Part shown: positions 16,772 through 25,367 of the stretch, piece after piece
Position numbering within the stretch: position 1 is the stretch's first letter
How the letters are laid out: each line of letters opens with the position of its first letter
Source of the DNA: VRUE01 sp963764365
Lineage (GTDB): Bacteria; Actinomycetota; Thermoleophilia; Solirubrobacterales; 70-9
Length of the DNA: 64,000 nt
Direction: 5' to 3'
Assembly (NCBI GenBank): GCA_963764365.1
Contig: CAVXSI010000002.1
Span: forward strand, 62,001-126,000
Position numbers and translations under genes: made by a program
The notes under the pieces: model-generated
The model's database searches: none
Seen by the model: only the letters and a program-made list of their open reading frames with translations
Told to the model about the DNA's origin: nothing

Positions 16772-17117
16772 CGCCGGACTCCAGCGCCGCGCTCGCGCCG
16801 ACCCTCAGCAGCGGCATCGCCGGCAGCAGGCGCGGGATCGGCACCCGCACCGAGATCGCGTCGCCTTCGTCCACCTCGGCCCCCCGGCGCAGGGCGTCCG
16901 GCAGCGCCCGCCGCGCCGCCGACGCGGCGTCCCCGCCGACCAGCTCCGCCCTGGCCCCGGCCCTCGCGGCCACGCCCGCCGACCACAGCGCCACTCCCGC
17001 GACTCCGATCTGCGCCGCGACCAGGACCGCCAGCAGCAGGAACGGCACCACCCCGATCAACTCGACCGAGGCCGTCCCGTCCTCCCTGCGAGAGCTGCTG
17101 GCGGCCTGGCGCGACAC
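16764..17117 (-). CDS. TadE-like pilus assembly protein
   Basis: 117 residues. REDGTASVELIGVVPFLLLA is again a TadE-type transmembrane start, followed by a second hydrophobic stretch and a short exterior domain (VDEGDAISVRVPIPRLLPAM). It is probably the first gene of a three-gene set that ends at 15675. The Tad ATPase and secretin genes are not in this window. Confidence 0.7.
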   Translation of the reverse strand: MSRQAASSSRREDGTASVELIGVVPFLLLAVLVAAQIGVAGVALWSAGVAARAGARAELVGGDAASAARRALPDALRRGAEVDEGDAISVRVPIPRLLPAMPLLRVGASAALESGDG

Positions 17118-17176
17118 ACCCCGACCGTCCCAGGGCCCGACGCACGCGTGGCGCGCAAAATGAAAAATCTCTGAAA

Positions 17177-17367
17177 ATACTCACGCGCGAGAGGCCGTCT
17201 CGGGAGGTCATCGTGTGCGGCCGGCGAGCGCCGGACCAAGCGAGGCAAGGACGCAGGGAGGCCAGGTAGCAGCGCTACCTGGCCGACTGAGGACGCCGCA
17301 TCGCGCCGGTCCGCCGCCGCCGGACGCGCGCGAGAGGCCGACCGAGCCGGCCTCTCGCGCGTCAGTA
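17177..17367. repeat. Palindromic intergenic element, family A copy 2
   Basis: The outer arms contain TACTCACGCGCGAGAGGCC and, inverted, the end of the gene at 17362 including its TGA. The shared core CGAGGCAAGGACGCAGGGAG is present. The central hairpin 17260-17284 is a perfect 11-bp stem (GGCCAGGTAGC) with loop AGC. The stem bases differ from copy 1 but stay paired. Confidence 0.8.
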
Positions 17368-17712
17368 GGTGTTCGCTTCCATCCAGATCTTCCAGATCGC
17401 CGCCACCGAGGCGCCGAGCAGGACTATCCAGATCAGGGTGCCGCCGCCGCTCGCAAGCAGCTCGCCGCTGCCGGCGATCAGCAGGGCGATCAGGCCGAGC
17501 GCGGCATAGAGGGCCGCGCGGCGGCCGTCGCTGAGCGCCGCCAGGGTCAGCTGGTTGCGGCGGCTGAGCACGAACACGGTCCAGGCGATCGCCGCGAGGA
17601 AGCCCATCGTGATCGCCGTCAGCACCGCGTCGGCGATGTTGCCGCCGGCGGGGAGGAACGCCACCGCGAAGGCGAGCATGATCACGATCGCGGCGTTTCG
17701 CAGGTTACGCAC
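17362..17712 (-). CDS. Small four-helix membrane protein
   Basis: 116 residues, almost all hydrophobic. Four likely membrane helices are seen (AAIVIMLAFAVAFLPAGG; ADAVLTAITMGFLAAIAWTV; AALYAALGLIALLIAGS; TLIWIVLLGASVAAIWKIW). I do not recognise a family. It follows the PiT gene by 24 nt on the same strand and may be co-transcribed with it. Confidence 0.6.
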   Translation of the reverse strand: MRNLRNAAIVIMLAFAVAFLPAGGNIADAVLTAITMGFLAAIAWTVFVLSRRNQLTLAALSDGRRAALYAALGLIALLIAGSGELLASGGGTLIWIVLLGASVAAIWKIWMEANTY

Positions 17713-17736
17713 GGGAAAAATTCTAAGGGACAGACC

Positions 17737-18729
17737 CTACGCCGCGTTGAAGATCGCGTAGGCGACGCCGGCGATCGCCGCGGCGGCGGGAAGGGTCAAC
17801 AGCCAGGCGGCGAGGATGTTCCCGGCCACGCCCCAGCGCACGGCCGAGAGGCGCTTCGCCGCGCCGGCGCCCATCACCCCGCCGCTGATCGCGTGCGTCG
17901 AGGAGATCGGAAAGCCGAGGAAGGTCGCGACGAGGATCGTCGCCGCGCCGGCGCCCTGAGCCGAAAAGCCCTGCGCGGCGTCCATCTTGATGATTCGCTT
18001 CCCCCTCCCCTGCATCAGCCGCCAGCCGCCGCCGTAGGTGCCGAGCCCGATCGCCCCCGCCGCGGCAACGGTGGTCCACAGGGGTGGATCGGCGCTGCCG
18101 CCGAGGCTGCCGTTGGCGATCAGCGCCAGGGTGATCGCCCCCATCGTCTTCTGCGCGTCGTTGGCGCCGTGGGCAAGCGCCAGCAGGGCGCTGGAGAGCA
18201 CCTGGGCGCGGCGGAAGCCGCGGGCGACCGGCCCGGGCCGGCGCCCACCGAACAGGCGGTAGAAGGCCGCGATCGCGACGGCGGCGAGGAGCAGTGCGGC
18301 GAGCGGCGCCAGCAGGGCCGGTATCAGCACCTCGCTCAGCAGCCCGCCTCCCTTCAGCGCCCCGGTGCCGGCCGCCGCGACCGCGGCCCCCACCAGGCCG
18401 CCGATCAAGGCGTGCGAGGAGCTCGACGGCAGCCCCAGCCGCCAGGTCCCCAGGTTCCAGGCGATCGCCCCGACCAGACCGGCGAAGACGGCGTCGGGCT
18501 GGATCGCCATCGCATGGACGATGTCGCGGGCGATCGTCGACGCGACCTCGACCCCGACGAAGGCGCCGGCGAGGTTGAGCAGTGCGGCCACGGCGATCGC
18601 CGCGTGCGGGGGCGCGGCGCCGGTCGAAATCGCGGTCGAGATCACGTCGAAGGTGTCGTGGAAGCCGTTGCTGAAGGCGAAGGCCAGCGCCGCGACCACG
18701 ACAAGAACCATCACAAAATCAGATTGCAT
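17737..18729 (-). CDS. pit: PiT-family inorganic phosphate transporter
   Basis: 330 residues with about ten hydrophobic helices. Both PiT signature repeats are visible: AFSNGFHDTFDVISTAIST near the N-terminus and LAHGANDAQKTMGAITLAL in the second half, each followed by helix-rich segments (LGLPSSSSHALIGGLVGA and GFPISSTHAISGGVMGA). The family moves phosphate (or metal phosphate) with H+ or Na+. The DUF47 gene upstream encodes its usual partner, making this the low-affinity arm of the phosphate island. Confidence 0.92.
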   Translation of the reverse strand: MQSDFVMVLVVVAALAFAFSNGFHDTFDVISTAISTGAAPPHAAIAVAALLNLAGAFVGVEVASTIARDIVHAMAIQPDAVFAGLVGAIAWNLGTWRLGLPSSSSHALIGGLVGAAVAAAGTGALKGGGLLSEVLIPALLAPLAALLLAAVAIAAFYRLFGGRRPGPVARGFRRAQVLSSALLALAHGANDAQKTMGAITLALIANGSLGGSADPPLWTTVAAAGAIGLGTYGGGWRLMQGRGKRIIKMDAAQGFSAQGAGAATILVATFLGFPISSTHAISGGVMGAGAAKRLSAVRWGVAGNILAAWLLTLPAAAAIAGVAYAIFNAA

Positions 18730-18733
18730 ATCA

Positions 18734-18917
18734 GCTCATGACAAGGGGCTGTCCGGAAGACAACCGTGTGCGGCTGGCGAGCGCCGGACCAAGCGGGGCA
18801 AGGACGCAGGGAGGCCGGGTAGCGGCGCTACCCGGCCGACTGAGGACGCCGCATCGCGCCGGTCCGCCGTCGCCAGACGTGCGCGGGGGGCTTTCGGGCA
18901 GTCCCTTGTCATGAGTT
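18734..18917. repeat. Palindromic intergenic element, family A copy 3
   Basis: The left arm AGCTCATGACAAGGGGCTGT mirrors the right arm ...AGTCCCTTGTCATGAG, which contains the DUF47 stop codon (18909). The shared core GCGGGGCAAGGACGCAGGGA and a central hairpin at 18813-18837 (stem GGCCGGGTAGC, loop GGC) are present. The outer arms have no similarity to those of copies 1 and 2. Confidence 0.8.
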
Positions 18918-19529
18918 CTTGATGACGATGCCCTCGAGCGTCTGCGCCGCGGTCTCGGTGGCGTCGATCGCGTTCTCCAGGACCGCGAAGATGTCCTTCC
19001 AGCGGATTACCACCATCGGGTCGATCCCGTTCGAGAACAGCGAGGCGACCGCGTCGCGGGAGATCCGGTCTCCCTCGTTCTCCAGCCGGTGGATCTCGAT
19101 CCAGTAGTGGTCCAGGCCCTTGAATTCGCGCAGGTGCTCGAGCCCGGCTGCAAGCTGCTCGCAGGCTCCCACGAGCACCTTGGTCAGGGCCTGGGCCTGG
19201 GCCATCGGCGCCTCGATCTGGTAGAGGCCGAGGAAGTCGGCGGCCTCCTCGGTGTAGTCGACGACGTCGTCGATCTGCGTCGCGAGGCCGTAGATGTCCT
19301 CGCGGTCGATCGGGGTGACGAAGGTCGAGTTGAGCCGCTGGACGATGTCGTGGGTGATCCGGTCGCCCTCCTGCTCGGCCTTCAGGACCTCGCGGCCGAG
19401 GCCGCCGTCGTCGGGCCATGTGCCCATCATCTCGTCGAGCAGACGGGCGGTGCGCAGGGTGTTCTGGCCGGCCTCGATGAACAGCTCGAAGAAGGCGCTG
19501 TCGCGGGGCAGGAAGGAGAGGCGGGCCAC
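18909..19529 (-). CDS. DUF47 PhoU-like protein, PiT accessory
   Basis: 206 residues, all helical with the PhoU-like pattern (FFELFIEAGQNTLRTARLLD, EQEGDRITHDIVQRLNSTFV, PIDREDIYGLATQIDDVVDY). DUF47 proteins are nearly always encoded next to pit and are thought to regulate it. It lies 180 bp upstream of pit, with element A3 filling the gap, and 16 nt after ppk. Confidence 0.88.
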   Translation of the reverse strand: MARLSFLPRDSAFFELFIEAGQNTLRTARLLDEMMGTWPDDGGLGREVLKAEQEGDRITHDIVQRLNSTFVTPIDREDIYGLATQIDDVVDYTEEAADFLGLYQIEAPMAQAQALTKVLVGACEQLAAGLEHLREFKGLDHYWIEIHRLENEGDRISRDAVASLFSNGIDPMVVIRWKDIFAVLENAIDATETAAQTLEGIVIKNS

Positions 19530-19545
19530 CGCCGGATCCTACGCG

Positions 19546-21648
19546 TCAGCCCGTCGCCGCCGTGAGCTGCTCGCCGCTGCGTGCGGCATGCAGCTCGCGC
19601 AGCTCCTCCTGGACGCTGCGGCGGCCGTCCGGCGGCGGCACGAGGCGGGTCCAGGCGCCGTCGGAGCCGAGCTCCCAGGCGTTGGCGTTGTCGGCGAAGC
19701 AGCGCTCAAGCACGTCGAGCAGCTCGGCCCGCAGCGCCTCGTCTTCGATCGGCGTCACCAGCTCGACCCGGCTGTCGAGGTTGCGCGGCATCAGGTCGGC
19801 GGAGCCGGTCAGGACCCGCGTCTCGTCGCCGCGGCGGAAGGCGTAGATCCGCGAGTGCTCGAGGAAGCGGCCGACGATCGAGAGCACGCGGACGTTCTCC
19901 GAGATCCCGGGCACGCCCGGGCGCAGGCAGCAGATGCCGCGCACGTTGAGGTCGACCCGCACCCCCGCCCGCGAGGCCTCGTAGAGGGCCTGGATGCAGC
20001 CGGCATCGACCAGCGCGTTCATCTTCAGCACGATCCGCGCCTGCTCGCCGCGACGGTGGGCCTCGACCGTCGCCTCGATCTCTTCGACGATCCGCTGCCG
20101 CATCGTCGTCGGCGAGACCAGCACCTTGCGGTACTCGGCCGGGCGCCCGTAGCCGGTCAGGAAGTTGAACATCTCGGCGACGTCGGCGCCGATCTCCGGG
20201 TCGGCGGTGAACAGGCCGAGGTCGGTGTAGAGGCGGGCCGTCGTCGGGTTGTAGTTGCCGGTGCCGATGTGGACGTACTCGCGCACCCGGTCGCCCTCGC
20301 GGCGGGCGACCAGCACCGCCTTGACGTGCGTCTTCAGCGCCGGGATTCCGTAGACGACGTGGACGCCGGCCTCCTCCAGCGACTTCGCCCAGTGGATGTT
20401 CGCCGCCTCGTCGAAGCGCGCTTTCAGCTCGACCATGCAGACCGCCTGCTTGCCGCGTTCGGAGGCGCGGATCAGCGCCGGCACCAGCGGCGAGTCGTCG
20501 CTGGTCCGGTAGACCGTCTGCTTGATCGCCAGCACGTCGGGGTCGGCGACCGCCTGCTCGACGAAGCGCTCGACCGAGCTGGCGAAGGAGTCGTAGGGGT
20601 GGTGGACCAGCACGTCGCCTTGGCGGATCGCCGCGAACATGTCGACCGGCTCCTCGTCCTCGCCGCGCAGGCGCGGCTGGGTTACCGGCGTCCACGGCTC
20701 GAAGCGCAGCTCCGGGTGTCCCGGGACGTCGCCGATGTCGGTCAGGTCGGCGAGGTCGATCAGCCCGTCGACGTCGTAGACCTCGCGATCTTCGAGCCGC
20801 AGCGCGTCGATCAGCTGGCGACGCAGCTTCTCGTTCATCCCCGCTGCGACCTCGAGCCGCACGACCTCGCCGAAGCGGCGCCGGCGCAGCTCGTCCTGGA
20901 CCGCCTGCAGCAGGTCGTCGGCCTCGTCGGAAACGGTGAAGTCGGCGTCGCGGGTGACCCGGAAGTAGCCGTGGTCGATCACCTCGGTGCCGGGGAACAG
21001 CGCGTCGAGGTTGGCGGCGATCGCCTCCTCCAGCGGGACGAAGACCTCGTCGTGCTCGCCGACCCGCAGGAAGCGGCCGAGCAGCTCCTTCGGCACCTTG
21101 ACGCGGGCGATGATCTCGGTGCCGCTGTCGGGGTCGCGCAGCAGCACGCCGAGGCTGAGCGAGAGGTTGGAGATGTAGGGGAAGGGACGGCCGAGCCCGA
21201 CCACCAGCGGGGTCAGCGCCGGGAACACCTGCTCGTGGAAGCGGGCGTCGATTTCGCGCCGCTCGGCCTCGCTCGCGGTCTGCAGCGAGACGATGCGACT
21301 GCCCTGCTGCTCCAGTTCCGGACGCAGCGTTCCGTTGAAGACGCCGTGCAGGCGCGCGTCCAGCTCCAGCACCCGCGCCTGGATCGCGTCGATCAGCTCG
21401 CCCGGGGCGAGGTTGTCGGGGCCGCGGGCGTCGATGCCGGCGTCGAGCTGGTCGAACAGGCCCGCCACCCGGACCATGAAGAACTCGTCCAGGTTGGAGG
21501 CGTAGATCGCGCAGAAGCGGACCCGCTCCAGCAGCGGCAGCGAGGGGTCCTCGGCCAGTTCGAGCACCCGCTGGTTGAAGTCCAGCCAGGAAAGCTCTCG
21601 GTTGAAGTAGAGGGCGGGGTCGTCGATCGGCTCATCGTACTGCCGCAC
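19546..21648 (-). CDS. ppk: Polyphosphate kinase 1
   Basis: 700 residues, the usual PPK1 length. The N-terminal domain has the family opening YFNRELSWLDFNQRVLELAE. The C-terminal phospholipase-D-like halves carry LVHHPYDSFASSVERFVEQA, AVCMVELKARFDEAANI and YVHIGTGNYNPTTARLYTDL, including the catalytic His region. It makes polyphosphate from ATP reversibly. Its neighbours are ppx (upstream) and DUF47/pit (downstream), so synthesis, hydrolysis and uptake genes are adjacent. Confidence 0.95.
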   Translation of the reverse strand: MRQYDEPIDDPALYFNRELSWLDFNQRVLELAEDPSLPLLERVRFCAIYASNLDEFFMVRVAGLFDQLDAGIDARGPDNLAPGELIDAIQARVLELDARLHGVFNGTLRPELEQQGSRIVSLQTASEAERREIDARFHEQVFPALTPLVVGLGRPFPYISNLSLSLGVLLRDPDSGTEIIARVKVPKELLGRFLRVGEHDEVFVPLEEAIAANLDALFPGTEVIDHGYFRVTRDADFTVSDEADDLLQAVQDELRRRRFGEVVRLEVAAGMNEKLRRQLIDALRLEDREVYDVDGLIDLADLTDIGDVPGHPELRFEPWTPVTQPRLRGEDEEPVDMFAAIRQGDVLVHHPYDSFASSVERFVEQAVADPDVLAIKQTVYRTSDDSPLVPALIRASERGKQAVCMVELKARFDEAANIHWAKSLEEAGVHVVYGIPALKTHVKAVLVARREGDRVREYVHIGTGNYNPTTARLYTDLGLFTADPEIGADVAEMFNFLTGYGRPAEYRKVLVSPTTMRQRIVEEIEATVEAHRRGEQARIVLKMNALVDAGCIQALYEASRAGVRVDLNVRGICCLRPGVPGISENVRVLSIVGRFLEHSRIYAFRRGDETRVLTGSADLMPRNLDSRVELVTPIEDEALRAELLDVLERCFADNANAWELGSDGAWTRLVPPPDGRRSVQEELRELHAARSGEQLTAATG

Positions 21649-21671
21649 CGCCGCCTCCCCGCCCGGCTGCG

Positions 21672-22580
21672 CTAGGCGGCGAGGCGGGCCGGCGAGGAGC
21701 CGTTGGAGCTGCCGTTGAGCAGGTCGAGGACGACGCCCTCGCGCAGCCCGCCCTTGCCGATCTGCAGCGGCCGGCCGAGCAGCTCGGAGATCTTCTCCAG
21801 CAGCAGCACGCCGGTGGTCAGGATCCGCACCCGTTCGGGGTCGAGCTCAAAGCGCTTGGCGACGTCGGCCGCCGGGTCGCCGGCGAGCACGCGGACGCCC
21901 CGCTCGAGCGTCTCGTACTCGAGCACGGCGCCGACCAGGCGGCGTAGCGAGGTGGCGCTGCCGCCGACCGCGACCGCCTGCGACGGGTGCTCGATCTCGA
22001 CCCCGGCGAAGAGGTCGTCGATGCGGTCGCGGACCTTGCGGATCTCCGCCGCCGAGGGCGGGTCGGAGGCGATCAGCTCGTCGGCCAGGGCGCCGGAGCC
22101 GACCCGCCAGGACCGGACCTCCTCGACCCCGCCCGGGACCGAGCCGAGGATCACCTCGCTGGAGCCGCCGCCGACGTCGACCACCGCGACCGTGCCCTCG
22201 ACCGGGTGGCCGAGCGTCTTCGTCGCGCCGATGAAGGAGAGGCGCCCCTCCTCCTCGTCGCTGAGGATCTCGACCGGCACCCCGGAGGCCTCGCCGATCC
22301 GGGCGGCGACCTCGGCCCCGTTGGAGGCTTCGCGCACCGCCGCCGTCGCCACCGCGCGGATCGTCTCCGCCCCCAGCTCCCGCGCCAGCCGCACCTGGGT
22401 GGCGACCACCTCGCAGACCTCGGCGGCCTTCTCGTCCGAAATCGCGCCATTCGCGTCGAGCGCCTTGCCGATCCGCGTATAGGCCCGCTGCTCCATCACC
22501 TTCTTGAGCTGCCCTTCCACGGGCTCGGCAACGAGCACTCTGGTCGTGTTCGACCCGATATCTATGGCAGCGCAGAGCAT
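21672..22580 (-). CDS. ppx: Exopolyphosphatase / Ppx-GppA family
   Basis: 302 residues from MLCAAIDIGSNTTRVLVAEP, the first phosphate motif of the ASKHA fold. VAVVDVGGGSSEVILGSVPG is the second. The protein is the short Ppx type lacking the C-terminal HD domain. It should remove terminal phosphate from polyphosphate, or act on pppGpp. An ATG at 22622 would add 14 residues that are unlike the family, so 22580 is preferred. Confidence 0.88.
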   Translation of the reverse strand: MLCAAIDIGSNTTRVLVAEPVEGQLKKVMEQRAYTRIGKALDANGAISDEKAAEVCEVVATQVRLARELGAETIRAVATAAVREASNGAEVAARIGEASGVPVEILSDEEEGRLSFIGATKTLGHPVEGTVAVVDVGGGSSEVILGSVPGGVEEVRSWRVGSGALADELIASDPPSAAEIRKVRDRIDDLFAGVEIEHPSQAVAVGGSATSLRRLVGAVLEYETLERGVRVLAGDPAADVAKRFELDPERVRILTTGVLLLEKISELLGRPLQIGKGGLREGVVLDLLNGSSNGSSPARLAA

Positions 22581-22739
22581 CGCGGGACTCTCCCCCATGT
22601 TCCCAGACGCCCCGGATCTCAACCCGTCAGCCAGATCGGCAACTCGCGCGGGAGGACGCGCGGCTCCTTATGCGGGTGGCGTCGGGGCGGGACGCCCCCA
22701 TCGGCGCGAGGTCTGTGAGGAGAGACCTCAATCGCGCCG

Positions 22740-22871
22740 GTCAGCGCCGAGGGGGCTCCCCCCGGGTGCCTCGCGAAGCGGGCACCGCAGAGTGATTCCT
22801 GCCGCGAAGCGGCTCCTCATTGGTGAGCGAAGCGAACATAGGCAGCCGGGGGGAGCCCCCTCGGCGCCTAC
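22740..22871. repeat. Palindromic intergenic element, family D
   Basis: The arms GCGCCGAGGGGGCTCCCCCC and their exact inverse flank about 75 bp. The right arm runs into the phoU stop (22868-22870). The inner part holds small hairpins (GTGCC...GGCAC). A separate hairpin lies just outside at 22703-22738 (GGCGCGA-GGTCT ... AGACC-TCAA-TCGCGCC). The sequence differs from the other families, but position and architecture are the same. Confidence 0.75.
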
Positions 22872-23554
22872 CCCGCCGGATGCGAAGCGTCCTCGAACTC
22901 CCGGAACAGCCCCGTGACGACGAAGGCGACCTGCTCGCCGATGTCGACCGCGTTGTCGCCGATCCGCTCGATCGCCCGCGCCGCCAGCAGCATCGTCATC
23001 GCCCATTCGCGCCGGTCGGCGTCGTCGCCGATCTCCAGCGCCAGGCGGAAGCACTCGCGGTTGAGGTCGTCGACCGCGTCGTCCTGGCGCACCAGGTCCC
23101 GCGCCATCTCGACGCTGCGCTGTTCGAAGGCGTGCTTCGCCTGGCTGATCAGCGCCCGCGTCTGGCTGCCCATCGTCAGGATCAGCCGCACCATCTCCTC
23201 GTCGGCCGGCGGCTCGTTGCCGGTCAGCGGGATCAGCTTGCAGATGTTCACGCACTGGTCGCCCATCCGCTCGACGTTCTTGAGGACGTGCAGGAGCGCG
23301 GAGATCAGCCGCAGGTCGGTCGCCACCGGCGACTGCGTCGCCAGCAGCGTGATCAGGCTCTGGTGCACCTCCAGGTAGCGGCCGTCGATGCGGTCGTCGT
23401 CGGCGATCACCAGCTGCGCCAGCTCGACGTCCTGGTGCTCGACCGCCTCCAGGGTGCGCTCCAGCGCCGCGCTGACCAGGTCGAGGCCGCCGAGGCCGCT
23501 CGCCTCGAGCCGCTCCAGCTCCTCCTGGTAGTGGCTGCGGGTCTCCGGCGGCAT
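22868..23554 (-). CDS. phoU: Phosphate-signalling protein PhoU
   Basis: 228 residues, two three-helix repeats with the PhoU metal-binding acidic patches (VIADDDRIDGRYLEVHQSLI and LVRQDDAVDDLNRECFRLAL). PhoU links Pst transport state to the Pho two-component system. The stop of pstB overlaps its start by one base; it is the last gene of the pst operon. Confidence 0.93.
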   Translation of the reverse strand: MPPETRSHYQEELERLEASGLGGLDLVSAALERTLEAVEHQDVELAQLVIADDDRIDGRYLEVHQSLITLLATQSPVATDLRLISALLHVLKNVERMGDQCVNICKLIPLTGNEPPADEEMVRLILTMGSQTRALISQAKHAFEQRSVEMARDLVRQDDAVDDLNRECFRLALEIGDDADRREWAMTMLLAARAIERIGDNAVDIGEQVAFVVTGLFREFEDASHPAG

Positions 23555-24468
23555 CAGCCGAACTTCCCGGTCACGTACTGCTCGGTGCGCTCGTCGTCGG
23601 GGGTGGTGAACAGCTTGTCGGTCGGGCCGACCTCGACCAGCTCGCCGTCGAGCATGAACACGGTCGTGTCGGCGACCCGCGCCGCCTGCTGCATGTTGTG
23701 GGTGACGATCACGATCGTCACCCGCTTGCTCAGCTCGCCGATCAGCTCCTCGATCCGCAGCGTCGCCACCGGGTCGAGCGCCGAGCAGGGCTCGTCCATC
23801 AGCAGCACCTCGGGCTCGACCGCGAGCGCGCGGGCGATGCAGAGGCGCTGCTGCTGGCCGCCCGAGAGCCCGGCCCCCGGTTTGTTCAGGCGGTCCTTGA
23901 CCTCATCCCAGAGGCTGGCCCCGACCAGGGCCTCGCGCACCCGGTCGTCGAGCTCGCCGCGGCCGACGCCGATGAAGCGCAGGCCGGCCGCCACGTTGTC
24001 GTAGACCGACATCGTCGGGAACGGGTTCGGCTTCTGGAAGACCATCCCGACCACCCGACGGACGGCGACGACGTCGGTGCCCGGATCGTGCAGGTCGAGG
24101 TCGTCGAGCAGGACGCGTCCCTCGATCCGCGCCCCCGGTATCTCCTCGTGCATGCGATTGATGCAGCGGACCAGGGTCGACTTGCCGCAGCCCGAGGGCC
24201 CGATGATCGCCGTCACCTCGCCGGCCGCGAAGGCGACCGTGACGTCCCTGACCGCCTGGTGGTCGCCGTAGAACGCGCTGAGGCCCTCGAGACGCACCGA
24301 GTGCATCGGCCCGGCCGCGGCGCCGGCCCGCTTGACCCCGGCCTCGGCGGACGAGCCCGAGGGCTGCGGTGGAACCTCGGCCCGGTCGGCCGGACGGCGG
24401 CTCTCCCCGGCTGCGGCATCCGGCTCTTTGCGGTCGGTCATCGGCGCGGCCTCTCCATTCGGGTTCAT
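23554..24468 (-). CDS. pstB: Phosphate ABC transporter ATP-binding protein
   Basis: 304 residues. An unusual 50-residue Pro/Ala-rich N-terminal extension precedes a normal PstB: Walker A IIGPSGCGKSTLVRCINRMH, signature LSGGQQQRLCIARALA, Walker B VLLMDEPCSALDP and H-loop IVIVTHNMQQAARVADTTVF. The start ATG overlaps the pstA stop (TAATG). A second in-frame ATG at 24441 would shorten the extension. Confidence 0.93.
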   Translation of the reverse strand: MNPNGEAAPMTDRKEPDAAAGESRRPADRAEVPPQPSGSSAEAGVKRAGAAAGPMHSVRLEGLSAFYGDHQAVRDVTVAFAAGEVTAIIGPSGCGKSTLVRCINRMHEEIPGARIEGRVLLDDLDLHDPGTDVVAVRRVVGMVFQKPNPFPTMSVYDNVAAGLRFIGVGRGELDDRVREALVGASLWDEVKDRLNKPGAGLSGGQQQRLCIARALAVEPEVLLMDEPCSALDPVATLRIEELIGELSKRVTIVIVTHNMQQAARVADTTVFMLDGELVEVGPTDKLFTTPDDERTEQYVTGKFG

Positions 24469-25367
24469 TATCGGGCTCCCGCCATACGGCTTCTTCGCTG
24501 GATCAGTTTGGCGACCAGGGTGACGATCAGGATCATCGCGACGAGCGTCAGCGCCGCGCCCCAGGCCCGCTGCACGAGTTCGTCGTTCGGCTGCTTCAGG
24601 TCCTGGTAGATCTGGGCCGGCAGGGAGTTCATCGGTTCGTTCAGGTTGAAGGTGGTCGCCTTGACGATAGTGGCCGTGAACAGGAGCGGCGCGGTCTCCC
24701 CGGCGGCGCGCGCGACCGAGAGCAGGGCCCCGGTGACGATCCCCGGCGCGGCGGTCGGCAGGACCACGCGGAAGATCACCTTCCAGCGCGGAGCGCCGAG
24801 CGCCAGCGCCGCCTCCCGCAGCGATTCGGGGACGAGCTTCAGCACGACCTCGGCGGAGCGGGTGACGATCGGCAGCATCAGCAGCGCCAGGGCCGCCGAG
24901 CCCTTCCAGCCCGCGAAGCTGGAGCCGCCGGTGCCGGCGAGGACCAGCGTCAGGTAGATAAACAGGCCGAAGACGATCGAGGGAACGCCGGTCATCACGT
25001 CGACGAAGAAGCGGACCGCCTGGCCCAGCCTGCCGCCGGCGCCGAACTCGGTCAGGTAGACGGCGACGCCGACGCCGAGCGGCACCGCGACCAGCGCCGC
25101 GAAGCCGACGATCTCGATCGTGCCGAGGATCGCGCTCTTGACGCCGCCTTTGGCGCCGAGGAAGTTCCCGGTCGGATCGGTGGTGAAGAATTCGCCGCTG
25201 AGCGCGCCCAGCCCTTTGCTGAGGATGTAGCCGATGACGAGGACCAGCGGCACGATCGCCACCGCGGTCGCCAACCAGAGCAGCGCTCGCATCGCCCGGT
25301 CGGTCCGGCGGCGGCGGGCGCTGACCGGTGGCAGCAGCCCCTGCGGGACGATCGAGCCGGCCTCCAT
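24468..25367 (-). CDS. pstA: Phosphate ABC transporter permease PstA
   Basis: 299 residues, six membrane helices. The ABC permease EAA loop is VLKLVPESLREAALALGAPR, followed by KVIFRVVLPTAAPGIVTGAL. The LSGEFFTTDP segment is typical of PstA. It starts directly after the pstC stop. Confidence 0.93.
   Translation of the reverse strand: MEAGSIVPQGLLPPVSARRRRTDRAMRALLWLATAVAIVPLVLVIGYILSKGLGALSGEFFTTDPTGNFLGAKGGVKSAILGTIEIVGFAALVAVPLGVGVAVYLTEFGAGGRLGQAVRFFVDVMTGVPSIVFGLFIYLTLVLAGTGGSSFAGWKGSAALALLMLPIVTRSAEVVLKLVPESLREAALALGAPRWKVIFRVVLPTAAPGIVTGALLSVARAAGETAPLLFTATIVKATTFNLNEPMNSLPAQIYQDLKQPNDELVQRAWGAALTLVAMILIVTLVAKLIQRRSRMAGAR

Noticed and set aside
19294..21675. A 793-codon plus-strand open frame
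   Set aside because: It is fully antisense to polyphosphate kinase and DUF47, and has the His/Arg/Asp/Val bias of a complementary shadow frame.
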